Positions 11,271 to 21,400 of a stretch of DNA of 64,000 nt are shown here, in pieces (positions within the stretch are counted from its first letter, which is position 1; each line of letters begins with the position of its first letter). This DNA is from Luidia sarsii (taxonomy: Eukaryota > Echinodermata > Asteroidea > Paxillosida > Luidiidae), in contig OX465102.1 in the NCBI GenBank assembly GCA_949987565.1, positions 12,416,763 to 12,480,762 on the forward strand. Reading direction: 5' to 3'. The translations under genes and the position numbers were made by a program. The notes below the pieces were generated by a model. It worked only from the letters and a program-made list of their open reading frames with translations, was not told the origin of the DNA and searched no databases.

Positions 11271-13070
11271 ACATTATAGAGACTCTATACTGTCCGTACA
11301 TGATTCATTACAAACAATATACAACAGGCAGACAGTGCCGAACGAAATTGGCGTTGAAATATACCGTAATGCCATGACCCGACCAACGTACGTGTGTTTA
11401 CGGGGTTTTTTTCCGTGGCGTGCGCTTATCTTTACCCGTCGTTTGTGACGGCACGCCGCATTGGCTTTCTATGCTTTGGTCCGCTCTGGCGCACACGGTA
11501 AATAGGTTACGCGTGCAATGCCACCACAGACCTCATGCACGGTGAACCTAACGCACACCCTATCAAATCTTATTCAATTATAATAACAATAGGATTTTGT
11601 ACAGCGCCATTCCATCTAGATCATGGCGCTAGCAGCACAAGATAATTAGAAACATAGACATATCAAAGAGAAACAGGATACAAGTAGGTTTTCTTGTGCT
11701 TTTTAAAGGATGAAATAGTGTCCAGTGATCTGATGTTGGTGGGTATAGTGTTCCAAACTTTCGGGCCGGCAATTGTGAAGGCTTTTGTCTGTGACTGTGT
11801 TGCTAGTTATCGTCACTGATAGTAGGGTAGCATCACGGCAGGAACGAAGGCCGGGTCGGCCAGATATGTTGAGCTGAATGAGGTTCTCAATGTACAGAGG
11901 CTACAGAGCTGCTGTTTGTTGGAGACACGTGAAGATGAGAAGAGCAATTTCAAAACGGTACTGAGTACTGCCACCTCGTTCACTATATAAGGCAGACGGA
12001 GATTGAACCGGAGCCTTTTATTAGGACCCACTGGGACCCAAGCATTTGGTGAGGAGACATGTTCACGATGCTACTGTATAGACCCCTGATTGACTCCTGC
12101 TCCATACAATGCCCGGTGCTTTCATAGTACAGTCGGCGGCATGATTATACGAACATGTAGCTGCCGTGATAGTCTTTCCCCGCGAAGGTGAAGCTGGGTT
12201 TCAGCGCGAGCAAAAAACAATCCATCCACGCCCACTAGCGACCTTTGGGTGGCACTGGCAGTAGGCCAAGCCTCAGATCTCACCGTGACCCCAGGTTCGG
12301 AAAAAGGCCAAGAACGCACATTGGTCGCTGTACACAAGAAAAAAAACACCCCAAAACAAACCAGCTGATTGATTTGGTTTTGATCAGAGAAAACTGTATC
12401 CATTGCTTGGATAGGAGATGTAGTTTGACGCCCAATCTACCGGTATCGCACCTGATCATTGTGTGAGTGTCATTTTGGGACGGCCGGCACTGAATGGAAT
12501 AAAAACAATAAAAAAAAGGACAGCCACCCACCGCACATTTTATTTTGTTTATTGAGAGAGAGAGTTAAAGGTCAGCAGGATTGCCATATTTTGTTTTCCT
12601 ATACGCATGACAGTCTTCATTCCCGGGCGCCGAAATTGCCCAATCAATCGCCACCCCGTCGCCGGGCCTGCCCTGACCTTCACGGAGTCAATTCGCCGTG
12701 TAAATATCCCGGTGCTCCCCTCTGCATCGCCCCTCCCTCCCCCCGTCCCGCGCCGCCTTTTCCAGGGAAGGTGAAAGGCGTTTGATGCGCTCGGTTTGAG
12801 GATATTTCCCCCCACTCCCCGCTTGATGGGTAAAACGAATCAAGCGGCCTTGAACAGGTCTCCCTCCCCCCATGGGGACACACCCGATGGGGATGTGGGA
12901 TGCCGATATGGGATGCCGATATGGGATGCAGAGGTGAAAATGCCAGACTTACCCGTCCAGTATTCCTCTTTTTTTTTTTTTTTGCATTGTCAGAACTAAA
13001 AGCATCTTACTATACGAGCATTGTATATGTTCAATAGAAATGAAGGGTTGTTCATCGCGGTGGTGTAGAT
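11271..13070. other. TRPC intron C-D, mostly unique
   Basis: No gene or exon signals. A tandem GATGCCGATATGG duplication sits at 12898-12930 and a T17 run at 12968. Confidence 0.4.
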
Positions 13071-13240
13071 AAGTGGAAAGGATGATCAAAGTCACGCGAT
13101 GTGTCGGTGCTGGTGGCGACGTTTCGGTTGCTAACTGCTAACCTTCATCAGGCAGTCGCCTGATGAAGGTTAGCAGTTAGCAACCGAAACGTCGCCACCA
13201 GCAACGACACATCGCGTGACTTTGATCACCCTTTCCACTT
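13071..13240. repeat. 170-bp near-perfect hairpin next to exon D
   Basis: Arms of about 83 bp meet at TCAGGCAGTCGCCTGA. The left arm from AAGTGGAAAGGATGATCAAA is matched by the right arm ending TTTGATCACCCTTTCCACTT, with only a few mismatches. The right arm ends 48 bases before the exon D acceptor. Confidence 0.9.
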
Positions 13241-13288
13241 GTTGTATAATGTTGTTTGTGATGTGTTGTTTCTCCTCCACACTCGCAG

Positions 13289-13510
13289 CATGCTGAGAGT
13301 GGTGTATTTCTTCACGGCCAACTCGAAGCTGGGCCCGCTGCAGATCTCCCTGGGTCGGATGGTGGAGGACATCGTCAAGTTCCTCTTCCTCATGATCCTG
13401 GTTCTCTTCGCCTTCGCCGCCGGCCTGAACCAGCTGTACTGGGTCTACAAGTACGACCCCGAGGGCTGCTTCGGCGTGGCCTGCACCGAAGCCAACAACG
13501 CCTTCACCGA
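13289..13510 (+). CDS. TRPC: TRPC4/5-like channel, exon D (S4, S5, outer-loop cysteines)
   Basis: The acceptor is actcgcag and the donor gtaaga. The exon completes the serine codon from exon C and ends with GA, to be completed by exon E. It encodes S4 (MLRVVYFFTANS), the LGPLQISLGRM linker, S5 (VKFLFLMILVLFAFAAGLNQ) and the outer loop. Two cysteines, C265 and C270 (CFGVAC), have the CxxxxC spacing seen in the TRPC1/4/5 outer-loop disulfide, which is linked to redox gating in that group. NNAF follows, as in TRPC4/5. A near-perfect 170-bp hairpin ends only 48 bases before the acceptor. Confidence 0.95.
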
Positions 13511-13644
13511 GTAAGACTGCACCATTGGCGGCCATCGCGCGGACGCTAACCGCACCTTTCAATTTGCAGAGCTCCTTAAAGAAACCAACTTCTTTATGCC
13601 CAGAGCACGGTGCTGACAAAAAAAAAGTCGCCAGACAAACGCTT

Positions 13645-14010
13645 CTTAAAGCCCATACACAACATTTGTAAGATCGAAAAAACAATCATGTTCACAGATA
13701 TACATTTACAGTTTGAAGATGGTTATAGTAGAAACCTCGCACCGAAATATTTCTGCCTAAAATGTTTTATTTTGGGAGAAAAGAGTAAAATAAGTCGTTT
13801 ACGTCTCACCGAGATCTAAACTATTTTTTCAGAACAGTACGGCGTTGAATGCTGCATTTTCGCGAAACAATTTTTCAAGATTTTCTCGAGACTCCGTTGG
13901 CGGATTGAGCTGAGTTTTTCACAGGTGTGCTATTTCATGCATATGTTGGATCAGACAGCGTATGGATGCTGTTCCTTGACCTCGACCAATGTTGTGTAGG
14001 GGCTTTAAAG
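13645..14010. mobile_element. Foldback element, CTTTAAAG...CAACATTGG family, copy 1
   Basis: Ends CTTAAAGCCC and GGGGCTTTAAAG; subterminal CACAACATTTGT and ACCAATGTTGTG are inverted. About 366 bp, no coding capacity. Related copies at 14543 and 50339. Confidence 0.65.
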
Positions 14011-14542
14011 CAAGCAGAGCAATAGGCCGCCTATAGGCCAACATATGATTTGATATGTTGCAAACTGCTTTATACTGACTTCAACGACCGAAATGCAAAA
14101 CTCGTACATAAGGAAGGTCTGTCGATTCGATCCTAACCTGAACCCTTTTTTCAAAGACGTAACGGAATAGATATATGCCCAATGGCGATATACACCACAC
14201 GGGGAATCATTTGTCAAGCCCCCTGATGTCTTTACCCACGCAGACTTGGGTAAAAGCTTCCAAACCAGAGGGGGCGGCACGCGCTGGTCTGACCAAAGCC
14301 ACACCGGCCTGCCCGTAAATAAATGTTACACAGCTGCCCAGGCTATCGAGCCGTCTCGATTTGCAGAATGCCTTGATCATATCAGCGTGATGGCCTCACC
14401 AGCCAAGATCCGCCCTGATTGTGTGCAGCGTCAAAGAGCGCGTTTGCGGTGACACCTCTTTCCAGATGGAGCGTGTCTCTGTATAAAGAGTCGGTAGCTG
14501 AACGGTTCGGGCATGCACCGTGTATACTCTGACAGATATTAG

Positions 14543-14887
14543 TTAAAGACCCAATACAACATTGGGAAGATCGGATAACATCGATATCTACGGATTTCCT
14601 TCTAATTTACGCAGTTGAAATCCTACGGTCTGGGATGTTGTACTTCTCGAGAAATCTTCACTAAAACATCGACAAATAGTTTATTACTCGCGAGTAGTAA
14701 ACTATTTCTTACACTTGTCACTACAGAATGGTGCGAAAACCGTGAGGTTTTTGGTTTTGTTCTACTTTCTCAGAATACCATTTGAGCTAAAAACCTTCGC
14801 ATTTTGTTTTTGAATGTTTAATGGTTTAACACCCAACTGTCAATGGCAATCCTTTGACTTCTACCAATGTTGTATAGGGCCTTTAAG
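14543..14887. mobile_element. Foldback element, same family, copy 2
   Basis: TTAAAGACCCAATACAACATTGG at the left, CCAATGTTGTATAGGGCCTTTAAG inverted at the right, with a central palindrome TTACTCGCGAGTAGTAA at 14681. Confidence 0.75.
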
Positions 14888-15420
14888 TAAAAAGCCGGCA
14901 TTCGGCCATCACAGGCAAAATGTTCCATCGTCGTTGAATCGAGTGAAAGTCTCTGAACATACCAACAGGGATTTGTTTAACGTATTGCGTATGAGACCGC
15001 TGCAGCAGTTGTTGCTATAATCTGATTGTTGAACCAGTCAAGGCTCTGTCACACTTATTGAGACTTATTTCGGAATCGAGAAGAACCAGAATGCCGTTCG
15101 AATACTTATAATGCGCTTCGATCTCACCCCGAATGATTCTTGTCTATTCCCGATGTCGCATGCGATCTCCTTCGTGCGGCTCGAATGCAGTTGTTAAACC
15201 CAGTGGACTATTTAGACTGTACTTCGAATATCCATGCAGTCTGCACTCCGGCTCGCTCCGTGTCTATAGTGTGACTATATTTATAGGCTTTTCAATATAG
15301 GGTTCACCTCGAGAGGTCGACATAACTATTGGGATTTTGATAAGGAGCGAAGATTCCCCATGTATACAGGATTATGTTAATCCAAGGCCCCCTCCCCCTT
15401 TTTTCCGATTTCCTTCGTAG

Positions 15421-15631
15421 CGTCTTTCAGACCTTGCAGGCTCTCATCTGGGCCATCTTCGGTCTGACGGACTTGTCCAACACTAAGGTGAACAACGGTA
15501 ACATCACGTACGACCACAACGTGACCGAGTTCATCGGGGCCTGCATGCTGGGCGTCTACTGCATCATCTCCATCGTGGTCTTGCTCAACCTCCTCATCGC
15601 CATGATGAACGACTCCTTCCAGAAGATCCAG
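15421..15631 (+). CDS. TRPC: TRPC4/5-like channel, exon E (pore helix and S6)
   Basis: A long pyrimidine tract and cgtag acceptor precede it, and the donor is gtgagg. The first base completes Asp279; 70 codons follow and it ends in phase 0. A competing AG ten bases downstream (tttcag) would break the frame, so 15421 is chosen. It encodes the pore helix and filter (FQTLQALIWAIFGLTDL), an outer loop with sequons NIT and NVT, and S6 ending VVLLNLLIAMMNDSFQKIQ, the classic TRP S6 signature. The pore-helix triad reads L-I-W instead of the usual TRPC L-F-W. Confidence 0.95.
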
Positions 15632-16144
15632 GTGAGGGCGCCCTCACCCGCCGACCCCCCTCTTCTCCACCCCACCCCGTTCCCGACTGTTGCCGCGTTC
15701 CAAGCGCGTGGTCACGAGTTCACTATAGTCGTGAAGAGACGTCCCAAACGTCTGGTAACTAGTGGTCACCAGTCGTGAACTGAAGGCAGAAATCTTGTCT
15801 CCAGTTCACGACCTGGCAAAAAGTCCTTACCAACATCGATGCATGCATGGAGTTAAAATAACATTACGGTACACGCGGTGACGGCTTCTGCAGTGACTCT
15901 AGGACTGAAAAGGTGAATTTACCATGAATTTACTACGCTGTTCTACACACACATGACGGTACTAAAATAGTTTCCATTAGCTGCGAGTCGTCTGCACTGG
16001 TGCTGCACGAATTATTTGTAAACAAACTCTTCGGTCTTTGCGCTTGGGCAATGTGCCACGCTCATGGCACATGTGCCGGTGCGTATTGGTGCATGAGTAG
16101 CATTGCATGGAATGCAGCCCACTCGTGAACTGGGAAATAATGGT

Positions 16145-16284
16145 CGTGAACACGATAAACACGATGTGATTGGAGGGCATCATTTGTGACGTCACGAACG
16201 GCCATGCCGTCACGCGTGAACACGATAAACACGATGTGATTGGAGGGCATCATTTGTGACGTCACTAACGGCCATGACGTCACG
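16145..16284. repeat. 70-bp tandem duplication carrying CRE sites
   Basis: CGTGAACACGATAAACACGA and the following 40 bases are repeated almost exactly with period 70 (16145 and 16215). Confidence 0.9.
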
Positions 16285-16338
16285 AGAAGAAAGCTCTGGC
16301 CCCGGCTTGGGCCGTTTCTTCGCTCCATTGTGACGTCA
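16187..16338. promoter_or_regulatory. Cluster of four perfect CRE palindromes
   Basis: TGACGTCA occurs at 16187, 16257, 16275 and 16331. Two copies arise from the tandem duplication, the other two are in different contexts. This is the full CREB/ATF half-site palindrome (established knowledge). Intronic enhancer activity is only inferred. Confidence 0.45.
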
Positions 16339-16523
16339 CACGGGTGGTGAAGAGCGAGGTTTTGGGCGACAGGGAAACTAATCTTCAGATTCAGCGACAG
16401 CCCTCAGCTTACATGTGCAGACTCAGTGCATGCGACGGGCACGAATCCTGCCGTCTATGGCCGTTTTCGAAATGAAGGCTTAGGCTCGGGCTTAGGCTTC
16501 GTTGATATTGATCTTACTCTTAG

Positions 16524-16634
16524 AATTTAGTGGGCCTGACGTTTCGACCCTAGCAGGACCTTTCTCAAAGGCAGAGTGACTCTGCCTTCGAGAATGGTCC
16601 TGCTAGGATCGAAACGTCAGGCCCACTAGATTTT
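16524..16634. mobile_element. GACGTTTCGATC foldback, copy 1
   Basis: Arms of about 50 bp from AATTTAGTGGGCCTGACG to its reverse complement, with a CTTTCTCAAAGGCAGAGT loop region. Confidence 0.85.
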
Positions 16635-16769
16635 AAGTTTTGCATTTTGGTAATTTTAGTCAGTAAGCAGTTTTGTATATCATTTTTGTATATCATTTAT
16701 CTTACTCGGAGTGATATACAAAAATGTTGCAAACTGCTTACTGACTAAAATTACTTAAATGTAAATCAT

Positions 16770-16880
16770 AAAATTTAGTGGGCCTGACGTTTCGATCCTA
16801 GCAGGACCTTTCTCAGGACCTTTCTGCCTTTGAGAAAGGTCCTGCTAGGATCGAAACGTCAGGCCCACTAAATTTTATGA
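16770..16880. mobile_element. GACGTTTCGATC foldback, copy 2
   Basis: Arms AAAATTTAGTGGGCCTGACG and reverse complement. Between copies 1 and 2, the sequence CAGTAAGCAGTTTTGTATAT and its reverse complement form a further inverted repeat, so the whole insert folds at two levels. Confidence 0.85.
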
Positions 16881-17083
16881 TTTATCTTACTCGTTATAAT
16901 ATCACGGGCAGCTAAAAACAGGCGTTTGGCCCCAGGTTCGTGGTGGATATACCATGCAGTTATCAAGCAAACCAACCTTTAGATTCGGAAACAAACCACA
17001 ACCTGGATGTTCAGGTTTTGTGAGACGGAGACTATTGCTGAGCCCGAGCTACGGTATAAGCCTTCATTTCAAAAACGGCCTAT

Positions 17084-18024
17084 GCTTGACCCAGGGATTC
17101 GTGATGGGTCGTGGTTTTTTTTTTGAAGGCTTGCGCGGCGTCTTCACAAATGACAACGGTGTACACTGTAAAAACGGTGCTCACATCATGCACATGGATG
17201 AAGTATGTTGAGGCACATGGTGCACGATACATGCGCACGAGGTGATGCTCACTTTCACTCCATGTGCTTGAGGTACAGTAAATAGGGAGATGTTCTTGTA
17301 CATGAAGCACTTCATGCACCTCGTCCGACTTTTGCTCAAGTGATTACAATACCACATGTGCTTGAGCTACAGTATTCCATGTGCATGTAGTACAGTAGGT
17401 GCCTCAAGTGTTCATGATTCTGGGACAAATATGTTCCATTGCAGAAGTGCATGAGGTGCAGTTCGTTTTTACAGTGTGGCTGTGGCGCCATTTGAAGTGT
17501 TTGTCTTTCAGAAATAAGATAGAGTCTCACCTGTTTTCCTATTGACCGTCATTAATTTTTGTGTTTTAGCGGGATGTGCTCTCAGAAGCAAATCGATAAA
17601 CCAATCTCTAAATACCGTACATCCATAGTTGGTCATTGCCCGTGTTACGCAGGTTTCAATAATTATTTTGTTGAAAAATAATTAAATATTATCAGTTCTA
17701 AAAGACCAACAACAAATCTAAAAAAAAAAAAAAAAAAAAAGAGGGACCCACGTTTCGATCCTAGCAGGACCTTCCTCAATTGGAGAATGATTCTGTTTAT
17801 TATAATTGTTTCATCACATTATCAACCGTCATAGGTTAGGTTAACCTAGTCTTCATCCACCCCTCCCATTTTTTGGTCGGTTTTTATTTTTTAGTCGCCG
17901 ATCATTAAAATCTCAAGTTGCATATCTATATCTCACCTGCATATTCATGAATCACTGTGACAACCGGGATGCCCGTCTCTTTCTTGTCTATAATGCCCCC
18001 CCCCACACACGCACACACACACAG
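17084..18024. other. TRPC intron E-F, right part
   Basis: No coding signal. Short inverted GTGCATGAAGTG-type words between 17180 and 17470, A20 at 17720 and a GACCCACGTTTCGATCCTAG fragment at 17746. Confidence 0.45.
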
Positions 18025-18219
18025 ACCCAGTCGGACATGGAGTGGAAGTTTGCCCGCTCCAAGCTGTGGATGAGCTACTTTGACGAGGGCGAGACCCTGC
18101 CCGTTCCTTTCAACATCATCCCGTCCCCCAAGACGTTCTACTACATCCTGAGGAAGATCTACCGGCTGACCTGCACCAGGAAGCGCAACTCCAACCCCGA
18201 GAACCGCAACGTGACCAAG
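18025..18219 (+). CDS. TRPC: TRPC4/5-like channel, exon F (TRP box)
   Basis: It encodes the TRP helix and proximal C-terminus. EWKFAR (TRP box 1) is at visible residues 355-360, followed by [11 protein letters not shown] and the proline-rich box [12 protein letters not shown]. The donor is gtacgg and both ends are phase 0 (65 codons). The acceptor is chosen inside a C/CA-rich run (cacacag before ACCCAG) because it restores the exact residue spacing to TRPC4/5 between S6 and the TRP box. Using the next AG, six bases on, would start at 18031 and remove two residues (Thr-Gln); both keep frame, so a NAGNAG-like choice is possible. Confidence 0.92.
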
Positions 18220-18429
18220 GTACGGCGGAGGGGGCACGCAGCAGCTGGCAGAGAGACCTCGAGAGTCGCAACCGTGTGGCTTGGGTGCAGGCTTGTGGCT
18301 CCTGCTCTTTGCTCATCGGGAACTGGCTTGGGCTATGAATTTGACTTTCATTAGCGTTCTGACTCTGGCCTTGGTGAGGTGTTGGGTGGTTGTTTTTTTG
18401 CTCTTACTCTGGATCTGTGCATAGTCTCA

Positions 18430-19080
18430 CTCTGGGTCTGGTTATGACTCTGTCTCTGGCTCTGCCTCTGGCTCTGACTCTGGCTCTGACTCTGGCTCTG
18501 ACTTTGGCTCTGACTCTGGCTCTGACTCTGGCTCTGACTCTGGCTCTGACTCTGGCTCTGACTCTGGCTCTGACGCTGGCTCTGACTCTGGCTCTGACGC
18601 TGGCTCTGACTCTGGCTCTGACTCTGGCTCTGACTCTGGCTCTGACTCTGGCTCTGACTCTGGCTCTGACTCTGGCTCTGACTCTGGCTTTGACGCTGGC
18701 TGAGACTCTGGGTCTAGCTCTGGCTCTGGCTGTGCCCCTGGGTCTGGCTCTGGCTCTGCCCCTGGGTCTGGCACTGGCTAAGACTCTGGTCTGGGTCTGG
18801 GTCAGGCTCTGTCTCTAACTCTGGCTTTGGCTCTGACTCTGGGTCAGACTCTGGGTCTGGCTCTGGGTCAGACTCTGGTCTGGGTATGGGTCGGGTTCTG
18901 TCTCAAACTCTGGCTCTGGCTCTGGCACTGGCACTGGCTCAGACTCTGGGTCTGTCTCTAACTCTTGGATCTGGCCCTGGCACTGGGTTTGGTTAGGCTG
19001 CGGCTGTGGTCTTGTCTCTGGTGCGGATTCGCGCTCTGCCAAGGATCAGACTCTGGTTTTAGCTGGGGCTCTTGCTCTGG
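18430..19080. repeat. 12-bp minisatellite TCTGGCTCTGAC
   Basis: Regular from about 18440 to 18700, then degraded CTCTGG words to about 19080. It lies in the intron between exons F and G. Open frames on both strands (Leu/Thr and Glu/Pro-Ser) are repeat artefacts. Confidence 0.95.
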
Positions 19081-19402
19081 CTTCGGTCTCCCACCGAACA
19101 TTCGTTTTAGAATAGCCATTGGGACGGAGGCTTTCGAATGCGGAACGTTTCGGAACGAGAACATATAAGGTTCACCCAAGCAGACACAATGCTACAAACA
19201 GTGCGTCTGACCAATGTATGGCATTCGAATAAATGGATGAATAAGTGGAAGTGGATGGTGACACCATGTAACACATCTGTTTCGAGAAGGATAGTGGCTC
19301 TGTTTTATGTATTGAGAAGAATAAACATTATACTTCCCATGAGATCTTCATGAATGCAATTATTGTACTTGCTGACAATATACTATTTCCCCTTTTTCGC
19401 AG

Positions 19403-19447
19403 TTGAATATGGCCCAGAAGAGACGAATAAACGACGATGAGTACCAG
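19403..19447 (+). CDS. TRPC: TRPC4/5-like channel, exon G (15-codon microexon)
   Basis: A 45-base exon encoding LNMAQKRRINDDEYQ. The acceptor is tttcccctttttcgcag and the donor gtaagg, both good matches to consensus. Both boundaries are phase 0, so the exon can be skipped without a frameshift. It sits between the TRP box and the calmodulin/IP3-receptor-binding segment, a region where vertebrate TRPC4 and TRPC5 splice forms differ. It is supported by position, frame and basic/polar content rather than by strong sequence conservation. Confidence 0.8.
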
Positions 19448-19538
19448 GTAAGGCCGGGCAGCGAGGCATTACCGAGCATTCCGGGGAACCAGCCAAGCGT
19501 TCGTCAGTCTTGCTAACGAGCTGCCGTGTTAGCGACCC

Positions 19539-19781
19539 GGGACCAATTTCATAGAGCCGCTTAAGCACAAAAACAGGCTTAAGCACAAGAAGTCATGAGT
19601 CACAGAATCCCCTTGCCAACCCGAACTTCATTATTGTTTCATGCTAAGCAAAGAAGAGTGGAATACAAGTCAGAAGCAATGGACATCAAACCGCAGGGCA
19701 ATTTGTAATCCTGCTTACACAAGGAAGCCATTTTCTGCTTAGCGGATTTTCACGCTTAAGCGGCTCTATGAAATCGGGCCC
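19539..19781. mobile_element. Inverted-repeat element with GCTTAAGC ends
   Basis: Left end GGGACCAATTTCATAGAGCC then GCTTAAGC; right end GCTTAAGC then GGCTCTATGAAATCGGGCCC. 243 bp, no coding capacity. Confidence 0.85.
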
Positions 19782-20810
19782 TGATAACAATGAATTGGAG
19801 GCCTTGCTAGCCGTGCATGCATGGTTGCTCCACATGGTTGCATCTGATCGAATGTCCGCTCTTAATTCCCTTAGCGATCCACCGTCAAGGTTTCGGGAGT
19901 GTCCTGATTAAGTTGGTCTCTGTTTGGCTGGCTGTCGCTGACTGCCCTCGTTGTAATGAACGAGCACTGTGTGGTTTTTTTTCCCATTTGGGTGCGTGTC
20001 GTCCATGCGGTTCGACCTTGTCTTTCGTGAAGGTTATTCTCCTTCATAGAAAATGCCCGTGATAGACCTCGTGTATTGATGCAATCATGACTTCATCTTG
20101 GCAGGCGAAATAAAGGAAGAGACCTCATTGGAAAGCGCTCAGTGTTATAGTTAAGGCGCACAGTATTATTCATTGAATTGCACATTTTTGGTTTCGCCGG
20201 GGGGGGGGGGTATACCTAAAACAATTTTCTTTGACTGGCGTTTGGACGTAGGCTTTTCTGAACTGATGACAGAGCCGCTCAATAAAATCCAAACCTTCGG
20301 GTAGTGATACAAATCACTCACCAACTCCATTTCTCAAATGCACAACGCTTCTAAGCAAACCGAACGATTTCGCCCAACGCTTGGCTTGTCCGAATGCTCC
20401 GATAGCATACGTTAGGTGCTTTTTTTTTCTTCAGTGAGGGCGCCCTAACGAAATGGCGAACTTGGTGCGAGAATTCTGAGCATGGGCGAATAGGCCAAAT
20501 CCACATTGAACATTCTCACAGGCGCAAAATCGCAATACGTTCAGCGGAACCGCTGCTATTCAATAATTATACAGATCTAAATCCACCGCACGACATCCAA
20601 CTGCTTGCCTGCATGCCGAGAGGCAAAAACGTCTGCATGTGCACGAGAACGAATGGATCGACACCCTTGTCAAGCAGCCAACGGGTGCCCTGTTTGCCAG
20701 GGACAATCTGCATGGAATACAAGTTTGACCGATTCGTGGACGTGACCGCCAGAACGTAACCCCGGTCAAAGCACTTTGTTAGCCGTGCTAAGTGCAGGTC
20801 ACGTGTAGCA
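19782..20810. other. TRPC intron G-H, unique part
   Basis: No supported exon. A G10 run lies at 20200. The - strand open frame over 20567-20869 is unrecognised and partly overlaps the tandem repeat below. Confidence 0.4.
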
Positions 20811-20813
20811 GAA

Positions 20814-21190
20814 CCTCGTCGGATTACATTCGCATCTACACAGACCATCAGGGAATCTGGGCAAAGCACTGAGCATTATACAGGGCCAATCAAAATAATG
20901 TCGAGTAAAACGCAAAAACCCTCGTTGAATTACCATTCTTATGTACACAAATCTTCCAGGCAATTGGGCAAATCAATGATTGTTCACTGCTATATCACAC
21001 GTCGAATAATGAAAAACCCTCATCGAATTACCATTCTCATCAGCACGAATCAGCAGGCAATCGGGCCAAGCTATGAACAGACAGTGTTATTAACACGCCG
21101 AGTTGGGCCCAGCCTCGTCGGATTACCTTTCCCTCTTCACAAATCACTGGACAATTGGGGAGAAGCAATTAGCAACAAACAGTGCTAATT
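20814..21190. repeat. Four diverged tandem copies of a roughly 100-bp unit
   Basis: CCTCGTCGGATTAC-type starts at 20814, 20919, 21018 and 21113, each followed by a CACAAATC-like word, then CAATTGGGCAA-like and CAGTGNTA-like words. Spacing 105, 99 and 95 bases. Confidence 0.75.
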
Positions 21191-21400
21191 ACTCGTTCCG
21201 TTTAATAAACCACGTTTTCATGCACGCAAAGGGTTAGTCATCATGTCAAGTTTGAAGCATTTGCATTAATAATGCATTTTTCTTCAAACAAATAAAGGGG
21301 AAAAAATGACTGGGAACTTTTTAACTAATTGAAACCAAAAAATGGCAAAGAAAACTTTGGAGTATAGTTTGGTTTGTCTTTTTTTTATTTTATTTGGCAG

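Larger units (their letters stand above)
16459..17080. mobile_element. Inverted-repeat element split by nested foldback elements
   Basis: GGCCGTTTTCGAAATGAAGG at the left and CCTTCATTTCAAAAACGGCC at the right. The intact relative at 57391-57632 is 242 bp. The extra roughly 380 bp here is the GACGTTTCGATC foldback material at 16514-16886, flanked by TCTTACTC on both sides. Confidence 0.8.

Noticed and set aside
18390..19042. Leu/Thr-rich and Glu/Pro-rich open frames
   Set aside because: Direct translation of the 12-bp TCTGGCTCTGAC array inside a TRPC intron.
20567..20869. - strand frame with WLLDKGVDPFVL, faintly like a retroviral protease site
   Set aside because: The catalytic DTG is DKG, there is no neighbouring gag or polymerase sequence, and part lies in a tandem repeat.
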